A DNA stretch of 32,579 nucleotides from Butyrivibrio sp. (GTDB lineage Bacteria > Bacillota > Clostridia > Lachnospirales > Lachnospiraceae): contig SVFZ01000094.1 in the NCBI GenBank assembly GCA_015056585.1, positions 1 through 32,579 of the forward strand. Reading direction: 5' to 3'. Positions 7,446 to 14,843 of the stretch are shown here, one piece after another; the stretch's first letter is position 1; the number at the start of each line of letters is the position of its first letter. A program made the translations under genes and the position numbers. Below the pieces are notes generated by a model that saw only the letters and a program-made list of their open reading frames with translations, did not search any database and had not been told where the DNA came from.

Positions 7446-8384
7446 ATGGAAAACCTGGTTGTAGCTACAAATGCGGTAATACCGTTCATGGTATATATAC
7501 TTCTCGGAGCGCTGTCTAAGAAACTCTCTCTTGTCAGGGAGAGTTTTCTTAAAGAACTCAACGGCGTTGTCTTCAAGGTCTTTTTCCCGTTTATCATGTT
7601 CAATAATCTCTATGATGTGGACTTTGGACAGTTAAGCGGAGCAGGATATGTGGGCTTTGCTATTATCTCCACACTTTTGCTAATAGCAGTTTCTTTTACC
7701 GTAGTGCCGTTTTTTGAAAAAGAAAATAAGAGAAAAGGCGTCATCACACAGGCAATATTCCGCAGTAATTCCGTATTGTATGCTATCCCTTTAGCCCAGA
7801 GCGTGTTCGGACAGGAGGGCGCCACAATGGCAAGTATTGTGGTGGCCTTTGTGGTGCCTATTTATAACATCGCATCAGTGGCTATTCTTGAGTACTACAG
7901 AGGAGGGAAAGTCTCTTTTGGAAAGCTTTTTGTGAATATCCTCAAGAACCCGTTGATCATCGGTGCGATTGCGGGTGTATTGTTTAATCTTTTACCTGTG
8001 ACTATGCCACAGTGCCTGGTTACGCCTGTTTCTGCTCTTTGCAATATGGCTACGCCACTGTCACTGTTTGTCCTGGGCGGAACCCTTCATCTTTCAGATA
8101 TGTGGAAGAATGCCATTCCACTGGCAATCGGAACCGGGCTCAAGCTGGTTCTGGTTCCGAGCCTTCTGTGCTTTCTTATGGCGCAGCTTGGATTTAGAGG
8201 AAGTGAGTTCTTTGTGGTGTTCTGCATGTTCGCAACGCCTGTTGCGGCCGCATCCTATCCGATGGCCCAGAGCATGGATGCCGATGCAGACCTGGCGGGA
8301 GAGTACGTGGTTATCACAACAGTCCTGTCCATCGCCACAATCTTTTTCTGGATACTGGTCCTTAAAGGTCTGGGACTTATTTGA
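7446..8384 (+). CDS. AEC-family transporter (auxin efflux carrier/malate permease type)
   Basis: Integral membrane protein of 312 residues with about ten hydrophobic segments in two halves. It opens with the family-typical FMVYILLGALSKK and contains ILKNPLIIGAIAGVLFNLL, MATPLSLFVLGGTL and FATPVAAASYPMAQ, a set of motifs of bacterial AEC permeases. Known members move malate, malonate and other carboxylates. The ribosome binding site AAAGGA (7431-7436) is 9 bases before ATG. It lies between the hydrolase and another transporter of the same wider superfamily. Substrate and direction are unknown. Confidence 0.87.
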   Translation: MENLVVATNAVIPFMVYILLGALSKKLSLVRESFLKELNGVVFKVFFPFIMFNNLYDVDFGQLSGAGYVGFAIISTLLLIAVSFTVVPFFEKENKRKGVITQAIFRSNSVLYAIPLAQSVFGQEGATMASIVVAFVVPIYNIASVAILEYYRGGKVSFGKLFVNILKNPLIIGAIAGVLFNLLPVTMPQCLVTPVSALCNMATPLSLFVLGGTLHLSDMWKNAIPLAIGTGLKLVLVPSLLCFLMAQLGFRGSEFFVVFCMFATPVAAASYPMAQSMDADADLAGEYVVITTVLSIATIFFWILVLKGLGLI

Positions 8385-8410
8385 CATAAATTAATCATAG
8401 GAGGCGTGGT

Positions 8411-9382
8411 ATGAAAAGAGTAAGTGATTTTGTCGGAAAGTACATGGCAGTTATCGTTCTGGTAATTGCTGCGTTGGCGCTGTTTGTGCCTGCAAGCTGT
8501 CTGTGGATCCAGACTTCATGGGTTAACTATCTGCTCATGATCGTAATGTTCGGAATGGGATTGACTTTGAAGCCATCGGATTTCGTTGTGGTATTCAAAA
8601 GACCTAAGGACATCATCATCGGTTGCATCGCGCAGTTTACCCTTATGCCCCTCATAGCTTTTGTGCTTGGAAAGGGCTTTGGCCTTGAAGCAGGTCTTTT
8701 GGCCGGTGTCATTTTGGTCGGAACCTGCCCGGGAGGAACTTCCAGCAATGTAATTACGTATCTGAGTAAAGGCGATGTGGCATTATCAGTGGGAATGACC
8801 AGTGTCAACACGTTGCTGGCACCGTTTTTGACTCCTGCTATTACATATCTTCTTCTCAGAACTTCGGTTACCGTTGATGTGACGAGCATGTTTGTATCAA
8901 TCATCAAGGTTGTCATTGTTCCTATTTTACTGGGATTTGTCATCAATAAGTTTTTTGGAAAATTCGTATCGAAGGCTCTGGATATTCTTCCTGTTGTCTC
9001 TGTGGTTGCCATAACTTTGATAGTTGCAGCGGTTGTTTCACACAACTCTTCCAAGATTCTTGAGACAGGCTTTGTGGTATTTGCAGTCGTTATCCTTCAC
9101 AACGTTTTGGGATATGCCCTTGGATATCTCCTTGGAAGAATCTTAAAGCTTCCTCTTTCCAAGAAGAAGGCATTGTCTGTTGAGATCGGCATGCAGAATT
9201 CAGGCCTTGCAACATCTCTTGCAGGATCAGCTTTCCCTGACCTTGCAATGGCTACTGTTCCGGGCGCTATTTTCTCAGTATGGCACAACATTTCGGGAGC
9301 TATCCTTGCAAATATTTTCCGCAGGATGGAAGAAAAGGAGTCATCCAAAAGCACGGCTTCAGGCGACAAGATAACTGCATGA
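8411..9382 (+). CDS. Bile acid:sodium symporter (BASS) family transporter
   Basis: Integral membrane protein of 323 residues with about nine or ten segments. Diagnostic stretches are MFGMGLTLKPSDF near the N terminus, GTCPGGTSSNVITYLSKGDVALSVGMT in the first crossing motif, and SVEIGMQNSGLATSLA in the second. These correspond to the sodium- and substrate-binding regions of BASS proteins. Bacterial members carry bile acids, pyruvate, pantoate or other organic anions with sodium. GGAGG (8400-8404) lies 6 bases before the ATG. It ends the operon before the terminator at 9413. BASS and AEC proteins are distant members of one superfamily (BART), so this is a tandem of related folds. Confidence 0.9.
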   Translation: MKRVSDFVGKYMAVIVLVIAALALFVPASCLWIQTSWVNYLLMIVMFGMGLTLKPSDFVVVFKRPKDIIIGCIAQFTLMPLIAFVLGKGFGLEAGLLAGVILVGTCPGGTSSNVITYLSKGDVALSVGMTSVNTLLAPFLTPAITYLLLRTSVTVDVTSMFVSIIKVVIVPILLGFVINKFFGKFVSKALDILPVVSVVAITLIVAAVVSHNSSKILETGFVVFAVVILHNVLGYALGYLLGRILKLPLSKKKALSVEIGMQNSGLATSLAGSAFPDLAMATVPGAIFSVWHNISGAILANIFRRMEEKESSKSTASGDKITA

Positions 9383-9412
9383 TAATGTAAATTGATTTTT
9401 ACAGCATAATAT

Positions 9413-9480
9413 AAGGGAATGATCATTAGACACAGTCAGAAATAGCGGCGAGTGTCATACGGATCATTCCCTTTTGTTTT
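9413..9480 (+). terminator. Terminator of the hydrolase-AEC-BASS operon
   Basis: A perfect 12-bp outer stem AAGGGAATGATC (9413-9424) / GATCATTCCCTT (9462-9473) is followed by TTGTTTT. The long loop can form an inner ACAC/GTGT stem. The large loop is unusual for a simple terminator. Confidence 0.75.
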
Positions 9481-9494
9481 ATGATTGCAAAAAA

Positions 9495-9740
9495 CTACTT
9501 AACAGAGATCAGCTTTTTCTTTTGATCGTGAGAAAGCTGCTTAAGGTGCCATTCCCTGCTCATGGCTTCCTCTTTGGAATCAAATTCTTCATGGTAGACT
9601 AAAGTCACAGGGAGCCTAGATCTGGTGTACTTGGCGCCTTTTCCACTGTTGTGAGTTGCTATTCTTTTTTCGAGATTATTTGTATATCCGCAGTAGTATG
9701 AGCCGTCTGCGCATTCCACAATGTATGCATAATGTTTCAT
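9495..9740 (-). CDS. GIY-YIG domain protein (UPF0213/YhbQ-YazA type)
   Basis: Single-domain protein of 81 residues: [23 protein letters not shown] supplies the GIY-YIG core (Y4-A-Y and Y16-C-G). R26 and H30 follow, then KYTRSR and a glutamate in [10 protein letters not shown]. This matches the small stand-alone GIY-YIG nuclease-like proteins found in many bacteria, whose role is not settled (DNA repair-related nuclease activity has been proposed). No ribosome binding site exists upstream of the ATG; instead a -10 box ends 6 bases before it, implying a leaderless transcript. A 220-bp mobile element begins 18 bases upstream of the gene. Confidence 0.88.
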   Translation of the reverse strand: MKHYAYIVECADGSYYCGYTNNLEKRIATHNSGKGAKYTRSRLPVTLVYHEEFDSKEEAMSREWHLKQLSHDQKKKLISVK

Positions 9741-9746
9741 GTGGCA

Positions 9747-9755
9747 ATTATATCA
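9747..9755 (-). promoter_or_regulatory. Extended -10 promoter giving a leaderless GIY-YIG mRNA
   Basis: On the minus strand TGATATAAT ends exactly 6 bases before the ATG of the GIY-YIG gene, so the first base of the start codon falls at the expected +1. The -35 region lies within the end of the mobile element (best match CTAACA with an 18-base spacer). Confidence 0.5.
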
Positions 9756-9985
9756 TGGTTGCAATTTGGTTGTTAGCCAATATATGAGCTGACATAAATG
9801 TTTGTTTTCGTCTACGTCGTAATTCATATAGATTCAAATGAGGGAAAAAGCTTCATTTCAGCGTTGTTCAAAGCATTCAGCTTTTTCCCTCATTTTCATC
9901 TTATGAATTATCTCCTCGTCCGAGAACTGCACATTTATGTCAATCTCATATAATCTGGCTGACAACCAAATTGCAACATATCATG
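9750..9985. mobile_element. 220-bp fold-back (MITE-like) element with 8-bp target duplications
   Basis: The element spans 9758-9977 and is an almost complete imperfect palindrome. Its tips are a perfect 16-bp terminal inverted repeat, GTTGCAATTTGGTTGT (9758-9773) and ACAACCAAATTGCAAC (9962-9977). A second perfect 17-bp block flanks the 26-base centre (9836-9852 / 9879-9895), and most bases between also pair. It is bounded by the direct repeat ATATCATG (9750-9757 and 9978-9985), as expected of a target duplication. It has no coding capacity and must rely on a transposase elsewhere. The 8-bp duplication fits several IS families, so its parent cannot be named. It accounts for nearly all of the 322-base gap between the GIY-YIG gene and the methyltransferase gene. 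Confidence 0.8.
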
Positions 9986-10009
9986 TCCTGTATGATATGT
10001 GATATCATA
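9978..10009. promoter_or_regulatory. Array of three alternating ATATCAT/ATGATAT half-sites
   Basis: ATATCAT (9978-9984), ATGATAT (9992-9998) and ATATCAT (10002-10008) alternate in orientation, giving two overlapping palindromes with spacers of 7 and 3 bases. The inner one extends to TATGATAT-GTG-ATATCATA (9991-10009). The array precedes the methyltransferase gene by about 55 bases and may be an operator. Because the region is AT-rich, this is tentative. Confidence 0.35.
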
Positions 10010-10062
10010 TAAGGCGTAGAAAACTTAGTGACAACAGAGATGAGTAAGTCTACGAGGATAAT

Positions 10063-11298
10063 ATGAATACAATTTATGAACAGATAAATGCGGTACTGGA
10101 AAGCGAAGCGGTTTCAAGGATCATAATCAGCAAGGCTGCGAACAAGTCATCGGAGTACAGGAAAATTGATATCCAGGCAATGAGCGGAAAAGCGAACGGC
10201 ACGCAGAGTGAGAGCCAGGACACCTCCTGCAGCACCTGCGGATCTTTTGCCACCACTTTCCAAATTTCAAAGTACACCGACAAGCAGGCCTTTCATGAGA
10301 ACATTCAGGGAAAAGAGCTTGCTGCCGCAATTTCAGACATTATTTTCCCAAAGGATTCAAAGACAGTATTTCGTCAGTTAAATCTGTGGACCGACAGCTT
10401 TGAGCACATCTTTCTGATCTCAAAAAGTGGCGAATTTACTCACAAAAAGAGAGCGCTTAAATCCGATGAGAAGATGGAAGTATCCGCATCTCATAACAGG
10501 GAAAAGAACTATATAATCGAGGAAGGGCAGAAGGTTCCTCCGCTTATCGACATGGGAGTTTTTACAAAAGACGGCAAAGTTGTAAGGTCCATGTACGACA
10601 AGTTCAGGCAGATAAACCGCTTTCTTGAGATCCTTGATGACGAGATCGGAAGCCTTAAAACCGACCAATTGAACGTCATTGATTTTGGCTGTGGCAAGTC
10701 ATACCTTACCTTTGTGGTGTATTACTACCTCACTGAGATTAAGGGAATAAGGGCCAACATCATCGGCCTTGACCTGAAAAAAGATGTTATAAAAAAGTGC
10801 AATGAGGCGGCGAAAAAGTACGGCTACGAAAATCTTCACTTTGAGCTTGGGGACATCAACGGCTACAAGACACCTTTTGACGTAGACATGGTTATCACGC
10901 TCCACGCCTGCGATACAGCAACAGATTATGCGCTGTACAACGCTATAATGTGGAATGCGAAGATGATCTTTTCCGTGCCCTGCTGTCAGCACGAGCTCAA
11001 CAAGAAGATAAAGACTGACAATCTTTCGCTCCTTACAAGATATGGCATAATAAAAGAACGTTTTTCAGCCCTTGCAACGGATGCGATAAGGGGGAATCTT
11101 TTGGAGTACGCCGGCTACAAGACTCAGCTTCTTGAGTTTATCGACTTTGCCCACACCCCAAAAAATATCCTTATTCGGGCAGTAAAGAGAGGCATCACGC
11201 CCAAGGGAACAAGAGATAAGGCGCTTTTGGAAGTTGAGAACCTGATGAAGGAATTTAATACAGACCAGACGCTGTATGATCTTTTGATAAAGAAATAA
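10063..11298 (+). CDS. Class I SAM-dependent methyltransferase (Methyltransf_32-like)
   Basis: Protein of 411 residues. The N-terminal half (1-170) is unrecognised and carries a CSTC pair near residue 56. The C-terminal half is a Rossmann methyltransferase: motif I VIDFGCGKSYLTF (about 205-217), acidic motif II IIGLDLKKD, then ITLHACDTATDYAL (279-291) and SVPCCQHE (304-311). The HACDTATD and PCCQHE signatures match the family that includes RRNAD1/METTL25-like and GSTCD-like proteins. The substrate of bacterial members is unknown to me; an RNA substrate is plausible but inferred. It is followed by the aldo/keto reductase 57 bases downstream without an obvious terminator. Confidence 0.8.
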   Translation: MNTIYEQINAVLESEAVSRIIISKAANKSSEYRKIDIQAMSGKANGTQSESQDTSCSTCGSFATTFQISKYTDKQAFHENIQGKELAAAISDIIFPKDSKTVFRQLNLWTDSFEHIFLISKSGEFTHKKRALKSDEKMEVSASHNREKNYIIEEGQKVPPLIDMGVFTKDGKVVRSMYDKFRQINRFLEILDDEIGSLKTDQLNVIDFGCGKSYLTFVVYYYLTEIKGIRANIIGLDLKKDVIKKCNEAAKKYGYENLHFELGDINGYKTPFDVDMVITLHACDTATDYALYNAIMWNAKMIFSVPCCQHELNKKIKTDNLSLLTRYGIIKERFSALATDAIRGNLLEYAGYKTQLLEFIDFAHTPKNILIRAVKRGITPKGTRDKALLEVENLMKEFNTDQTLYDLLIKK

Positions 11299-11355
11299 AT
11301 AGTGGCACAGATCAGAGATATATGATTGTTTAATTTAGAAAAAAGGAGAGAACTT

Positions 11356-12393
11356 ATGAAGAATGTTACACTTGGACGCACCGGCATATGCGTTCCCCAG
11401 AATGGTTTTGGTGCTCTGCCTGTTCAGAGAGATTCTCTGGAGGAGGCTGTAAAGCTCCTTAGAAAGGCCTATGACGGCGGAATGAAATTTTTTGACACGG
11501 CTCGTGCCTACAGCGACAGCGAAGAGAAGCTGGGTGCTGCTTTTGGTGATGGATATGTCAAAAGAGATGAGATAATAATTGCGACCAAGACCGGAGCCAA
11601 GACTCCCGAGCAGTTCTGGGAGCATCTTGAAACATCACTGTCCAAGCTAAAAACTGATTACATCGATATCTACCAGTTCCATCTTATGGGACAGTGCTGG
11701 AAGCCAGGCGACGGTACCGGAATGTACGAGTGTATGCTCAAGGCCAAGGAGCAGGGCAAGATTCGTCACATCGGCGGCACAGCGCATAAAATCGGCATTG
11801 CAAAAGAACTGGCAGAATCAGGTCTTTATGAGACTGTTCAGTATCCTTTCAGCTATCTTGCAACTGACCAGGAAAAGGAGCTGATATATCTTTGCAACAA
11901 AAACAACGTCGGATTCATCTGCATGAAGGGCCTGGCAGGTGGACTTATCACGAACTCCAAGGCTGCCATGGCCTTTGTAAGCCAGTTTGACGGAACGGTT
12001 CCGATCTGGGGAATCCAGAGGGAGTCTGAGCTTGATGAGTGGCTTTCATACATGGACGAGACACCGGTCCTCGACGATGAGATCACTGCCTTTATCGAGT
12101 CTGAGAGAAAAGAGCTGATGGGTGATTTCTGCCGTGGCTGCGGATACTGCATGCCTTGTACAGTGGGAATCGAGATCAACAACTGTAACCGCATGTCCCT
12201 TATGCTTCGTCGTGCACCCAGCGCAAGCTGGCTTTCCGAGCACTGGCAGAAAGAAATGGAGAAGATTGAAAACTGTATCGGCTGCGGAGCTTGTCTTTCA
12301 AAGTGTCCATATGAGCTGAATATTCCGGAGCTCCTTAAAAAGAACCTTGAGGACTACCGCGAAGTTCTGGCAGGACGCAGATCTGTTAAATAA
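11356..12393 (+). CDS. Aldo/keto reductase with C-terminal 2x[4Fe-4S] ferredoxin domain
   Basis: Protein of 345 residues. ATG 11356 is preferred because AAGGAG (11343-11348) lies 7 bases upstream; an in-frame TTG at 11326 has no such site. An AKR barrel occupies about 1-250 with the catalytic tetrad D47, Y52, K78 and H109 (FFDTARAYSDSE, ATKTG, YQFHL). The C terminus has C259, C262, C265, C268 and C277, then C307, C310, C313 and C317-P, a bacterial ferredoxin-like pair of clusters. Such AKR-ferredoxin fusions are common in anaerobes and presumably exchange electrons with ferredoxin as well as NAD(P)H; substrates are generally unknown. It converges on the AraC-family gene with only 2 bases between stop codons. 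Confidence 0.9.
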   Translation: MKNVTLGRTGICVPQNGFGALPVQRDSLEEAVKLLRKAYDGGMKFFDTARAYSDSEEKLGAAFGDGYVKRDEIIIATKTGAKTPEQFWEHLETSLSKLKTDYIDIYQFHLMGQCWKPGDGTGMYECMLKAKEQGKIRHIGGTAHKIGIAKELAESGLYETVQYPFSYLATDQEKELIYLCNKNNVGFICMKGLAGGLITNSKAAMAFVSQFDGTVPIWGIQRESELDEWLSYMDETPVLDDEITAFIESERKELMGDFCRGCGYCMPCTVGIEINNCNRMSLMLRRAPSASWLSEHWQKEMEKIENCIGCGACLSKCPYELNIPELLKKNLEDYREVLAGRRSVK

Positions 12394-12395
12394 TA

Positions 12396-13328
12396 TCAGC
12401 TCTGCCTGTAGATGCTTTGATACTCTTTTGGCGACATACCGTACTCTTTTTTAAAGGATTTGAAAAAACTTGAATAATCCCTGAAACCAAAGCGCTCATA
12501 GGCGGAGGTGATGGGCTCACCGCTTGTAATGGCGTCTCTGCACTCTGAGAGACGCTTTTTTATTATGTACTGATGCAGAGAAACGCCAAGAGTATCCTTA
12601 AAGAGATGGGCAACATAGTATTTGCTCACAAAGAATTTGCCGGCGATATCATCGAGGCTCAGCTGATCTTCAAGATTTTCCTCAACGTAAGAGATGATGC
12701 TTTGGAAAAGAGACAGCTCATCGCTTCCCGTGTGACTGTGATCCTCGTCGTAAATGATGCGGTTGATGGTAAGGATCAGGTCGCAAAGGCAGATGTGCTG
12801 GAAAGTATCAGCCCCATATCTGTTCTGACTTATCTCCTCGAGAAGGCGCAAAAACTTGGACTCCACCAGATGAAACTGGGAGGGAGCCAGATGGTAGATG
12901 TACTTGTGAAAAGCCTCTGCCTTCTGCATAAGATACATGTAGTCCACAGATTCTGACAAAAGAGAATTGCAGCAATCACGGCTGATCCAGAAGACAAAGC
13001 GTCTGTAGTTCTGCTCTGATTCATGCATGATCGCGTGATGTTTCACTCCCGGAGGTACTATCATAAGGTCGCCGGGTGTCATTTTATAGGTCTCTGCAGC
13101 GGCAGCAGCTTCAGGCGAATTCTTCTTAGGACTGTTTTCGCTATCCGAACTGTTTTTCTTGAAAATCTCCATTGTCACGTCACCTTCGAGAAAAAGATAG
13201 CACTCGTAGTAGTCGTGGGCGTGTGGATGCAGGGTCTTGAAGTTCTTGTCGGAATAGTAGAAAACTTCAAAATCCGATGAAAGCATGTATTGTCTTGAAT
13301 TAAATGATGAGCGTAGTTTGTTTTTCAT
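12396..13328 (-). CDS. AraC-family regulator with N-terminal cupin sensor
   Basis: Protein of 310 residues. The N-terminal cupin (about 25-110) shows HPHAHDYYECYLFLEG and MTPGDLMIVPPGVKHHAIM. The C-terminal AraC double helix-turn-helix (about 210-308) has LSLDDIAGKFFVSKYYVAHLFKD and ITSAYERFGFRDYSSFFKSFKKEYGMSPKEY. It is transcribed away from uxuA, with a shared 347-base upstream region, so it probably controls the uxuA-uxuB operon in response to a hexuronate or its metabolite (inference from position). The ribosome binding site is only GGGA before the ATG, weaker than its neighbours. A low-complexity insert with Ser/Asn/Lys runs (about 57-78) breaks the cupin. Confidence 0.9.
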   Translation of the reverse strand: MKNKLRSSFNSRQYMLSSDFEVFYYSDKNFKTLHPHAHDYYECYLFLEGDVTMEIFKKNSSDSENSPKKNSPEAAAAAETYKMTPGDLMIVPPGVKHHAIMHESEQNYRRFVFWISRDCCNSLLSESVDYMYLMQKAEAFHKYIYHLAPSQFHLVESKFLRLLEEISQNRYGADTFQHICLCDLILTINRIIYDEDHSHTGSDELSLFQSIISYVEENLEDQLSLDDIAGKFFVSKYYVAHLFKDTLGVSLHQYIIKKRLSECRDAITSGEPITSAYERFGFRDYSSFFKSFKKEYGMSPKEYQSIYRQS

Positions 13329-13337
13329 ATTGATCCC

Positions 13338-13474
13338 GTAAATTGCTTGTTCCTCATGTTTAAGTTTTTTCTTTGATGATATACGAATTGCTCCATGACT
13401 AAAGTCATTTTCGCAATTCTACAAACATTCGGAAATCGCTAATTTACTGCGTAAATTGCTTATTCCTCATGTTT
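13338..13474 (+). repeat. 24-base direct repeat pair, 113 bases apart
   Basis: GTAAATTGCTTGTTCCTCAT plus GTTT (13338-13361) recurs at 13451-13474 with a single change (G to A). The first copy lies beside the AraC start codon and the second inside the 171-bp repeat element. The cause could be a local duplication or two regulator sites. Confidence 0.7.
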
Positions 13475-13546
13475 GTTCGGGTCATAAAGTCAAAATGCTT
13501 TACAAGCAAGCTTGTACGCATTTGTGACTTTTGACACCTATATCAT
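13376..13546 (-). repeat. Long copy of the ATGATATAGGTGTCAAA repeat family (171 bp)
   Basis: Both ends carry ATGATATA as terminal inverted repeat (13376-13383 and 13539-13546). Read on the minus strand it starts ATGATATAGGTGTCAAAAGT and ends GGAGCAATTCGTATATCAT. Inside is an imperfect 60-base hairpin (13479-13538) centred on AAGCTTG, plus a hairpin GAATTGC/GCAATTC (13385-13419) with an inner ATGACT/AGTCAT stem. It has no coding capacity. Related copies lie at 25278-25344 and 28245-28286. Confidence 0.65.
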
Positions 13547-13675
13547 CATATCACCAACAACAATTTTTGCAATATATGAAACAAATAATTCCATTCATAA
13601 ATTGATTCAAAAAATATAAAGTGAATACATGAAATACAGTTGAGGTTATACCCCACATAAAGGAGAACATGAACT

Positions 13676-14746
13676 ATGGAAATGACACTTCGTTGGTACG
13701 GAAAAGAATTCGACACAGTTAAGCTCTGGCAGATCAGACAGATCCCCGGCGTTAAGAGCGTTATTACTACACTTTACAATAAGCAGGCAGGAGAACTTTG
13801 GACTCAGGACGAGATCAAGGCTCTTAAGGCAGATGTTGCTGCTGAGGATATGAAGATTGCAGGTATCGAATCTGTAAATGTTTCAGATGCCATCAAGGCT
13901 GCAACCAAGGACAGAGACGAGCACATCCAGAACTATATTGACACCTTGGAAAATCTTGGTAAAGAAGATATCCACATGGTTTGCTACAATTTCATGCCTG
14001 TTTTTGACTGGACCAGAACAGAGCTTGCAAGGAAAAGAGCTGACGGCTCCACAGTTCTTGCCTACACACAGGAAGCTGTAGATGCCATTGATCCTGCAAA
14101 GATGTTTGAAACTCTTTCAGGCGATACAAACGGAACAGTAATGCCAGGCTGGGAGCCTGAGAGAATGGCACATGTAAAAGAGCTGTTTGAACTTTACTCA
14201 GGCATTGACGAGGACAAGCTTTTTGAGAACATTGTTTACTTCCTTAAGGCAATCATGCCTGTTTGTAACAAATATGATATCAAGATGGCTATTCATCCTG
14301 ATGATCCTGCCTGGTCAGTATTCGGACTTCCAAGGATCATCAACAATGAGAAGAACATCTTAAAGCTTATGAAGGCTGTAGATGACGTGCACAACGGTGT
14401 TACATTCTGCTCAGGTTCTTACGGCACAAGCCTTGAGAACGACCTTCCTCACATGATCAGAGCACTTGAGGGCAGAATCCACTTTGCGCACGTTCGTAAC
14501 CTCAGATTCATCTCACCTACAAACTTCGAGGAGTCAGCACATCTTTCATCTGACGGAACTTTCGATATGTATGAGATTGTTAAGGCCCTCTACGAGACAG
14601 GCTTTGACGGACCTATCCGTCCTGACCATGGCAGAATGATCTGGGGCGAAGTTGCTATGCCGGGTTACGGCCTCTATGACAGAGCCCTGGGCGCAACCTA
14701 CATCAACGGCCTCTGGGAAGCCATCGAAAAGCAGCACACACGCTAA
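13676..14746 (+). CDS. uxuA: Mannonate dehydratase
   Basis: Cytoplasmic enzyme of 356 residues that converts D-mannonate to 2-keto-3-deoxygluconate in the isomerase branch of glucuronate catabolism. It starts MEMTLRWYG, typical of UxuA. It contains PGVKSVITTLYN, MVCYNFMPVFDWTR, MAIHPDDP, FCSGSYG and RPDHGRMIWGE, which hold family metal-binding histidines, cysteine and acids. The length matches the shorter Gram-positive UxuA type. AAGGAG (13660-13665) fixes this start over an out-of-frame ATG at 13669. It is followed by uxuB and preceded by the divergent AraC-type gene. No kdgK, kdgA or uxaC gene lies in the window. Confidence 0.95.
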   Translation: MEMTLRWYGKEFDTVKLWQIRQIPGVKSVITTLYNKQAGELWTQDEIKALKADVAAEDMKIAGIESVNVSDAIKAATKDRDEHIQNYIDTLENLGKEDIHMVCYNFMPVFDWTRTELARKRADGSTVLAYTQEAVDAIDPAKMFETLSGDTNGTVMPGWEPERMAHVKELFELYSGIDEDKLFENIVYFLKAIMPVCNKYDIKMAIHPDDPAWSVFGLPRIINNEKNILKLMKAVDDVHNGVTFCSGSYGTSLENDLPHMIRALEGRIHFAHVRNLRFISPTNFEESAHLSSDGTFDMYEIVKALYETGFDGPIRPDHGRMIWGEVAMPGYGLYDRALGATYINGLWEAIEKQHTR

Positions 14747-14843
14747 TCAAAAAGCCCCGGGGCAGTTGAAATAGGACGCCGGAGAATATGATATGAAATA
14801 TCCTGCTCATCGATTTAAATGCAAAAAGGAGAGTGAAAAAAAT

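Larger units (their letters stand above)
13329..13675. other. Divergent regulatory region between the AraC gene and uxuA
   Basis: 347 bases without a gene. It holds a 24-base direct repeat (13338-13361 and 13451-13474, one mismatch) and a 171-bp repeat element (13376-13546), then an AT-rich stretch (13547-13650) before the AAGGAG of uxuA (13660-13665). That stretch contains ATGAAACA (near 13577) and ATGAAATA (near 13629), possible AraC-type half-sites. No confident -35/-10 pair was identified. Confidence 0.6.

Noticed and set aside
9758..9977. Reading the fold-back element as a CRISPR fragment, tRNA-like RNA or simple terminator
   Set aside because: There are no repeated spacers and no T tract at the stem, and the terminal repeats with target duplications explain it better.
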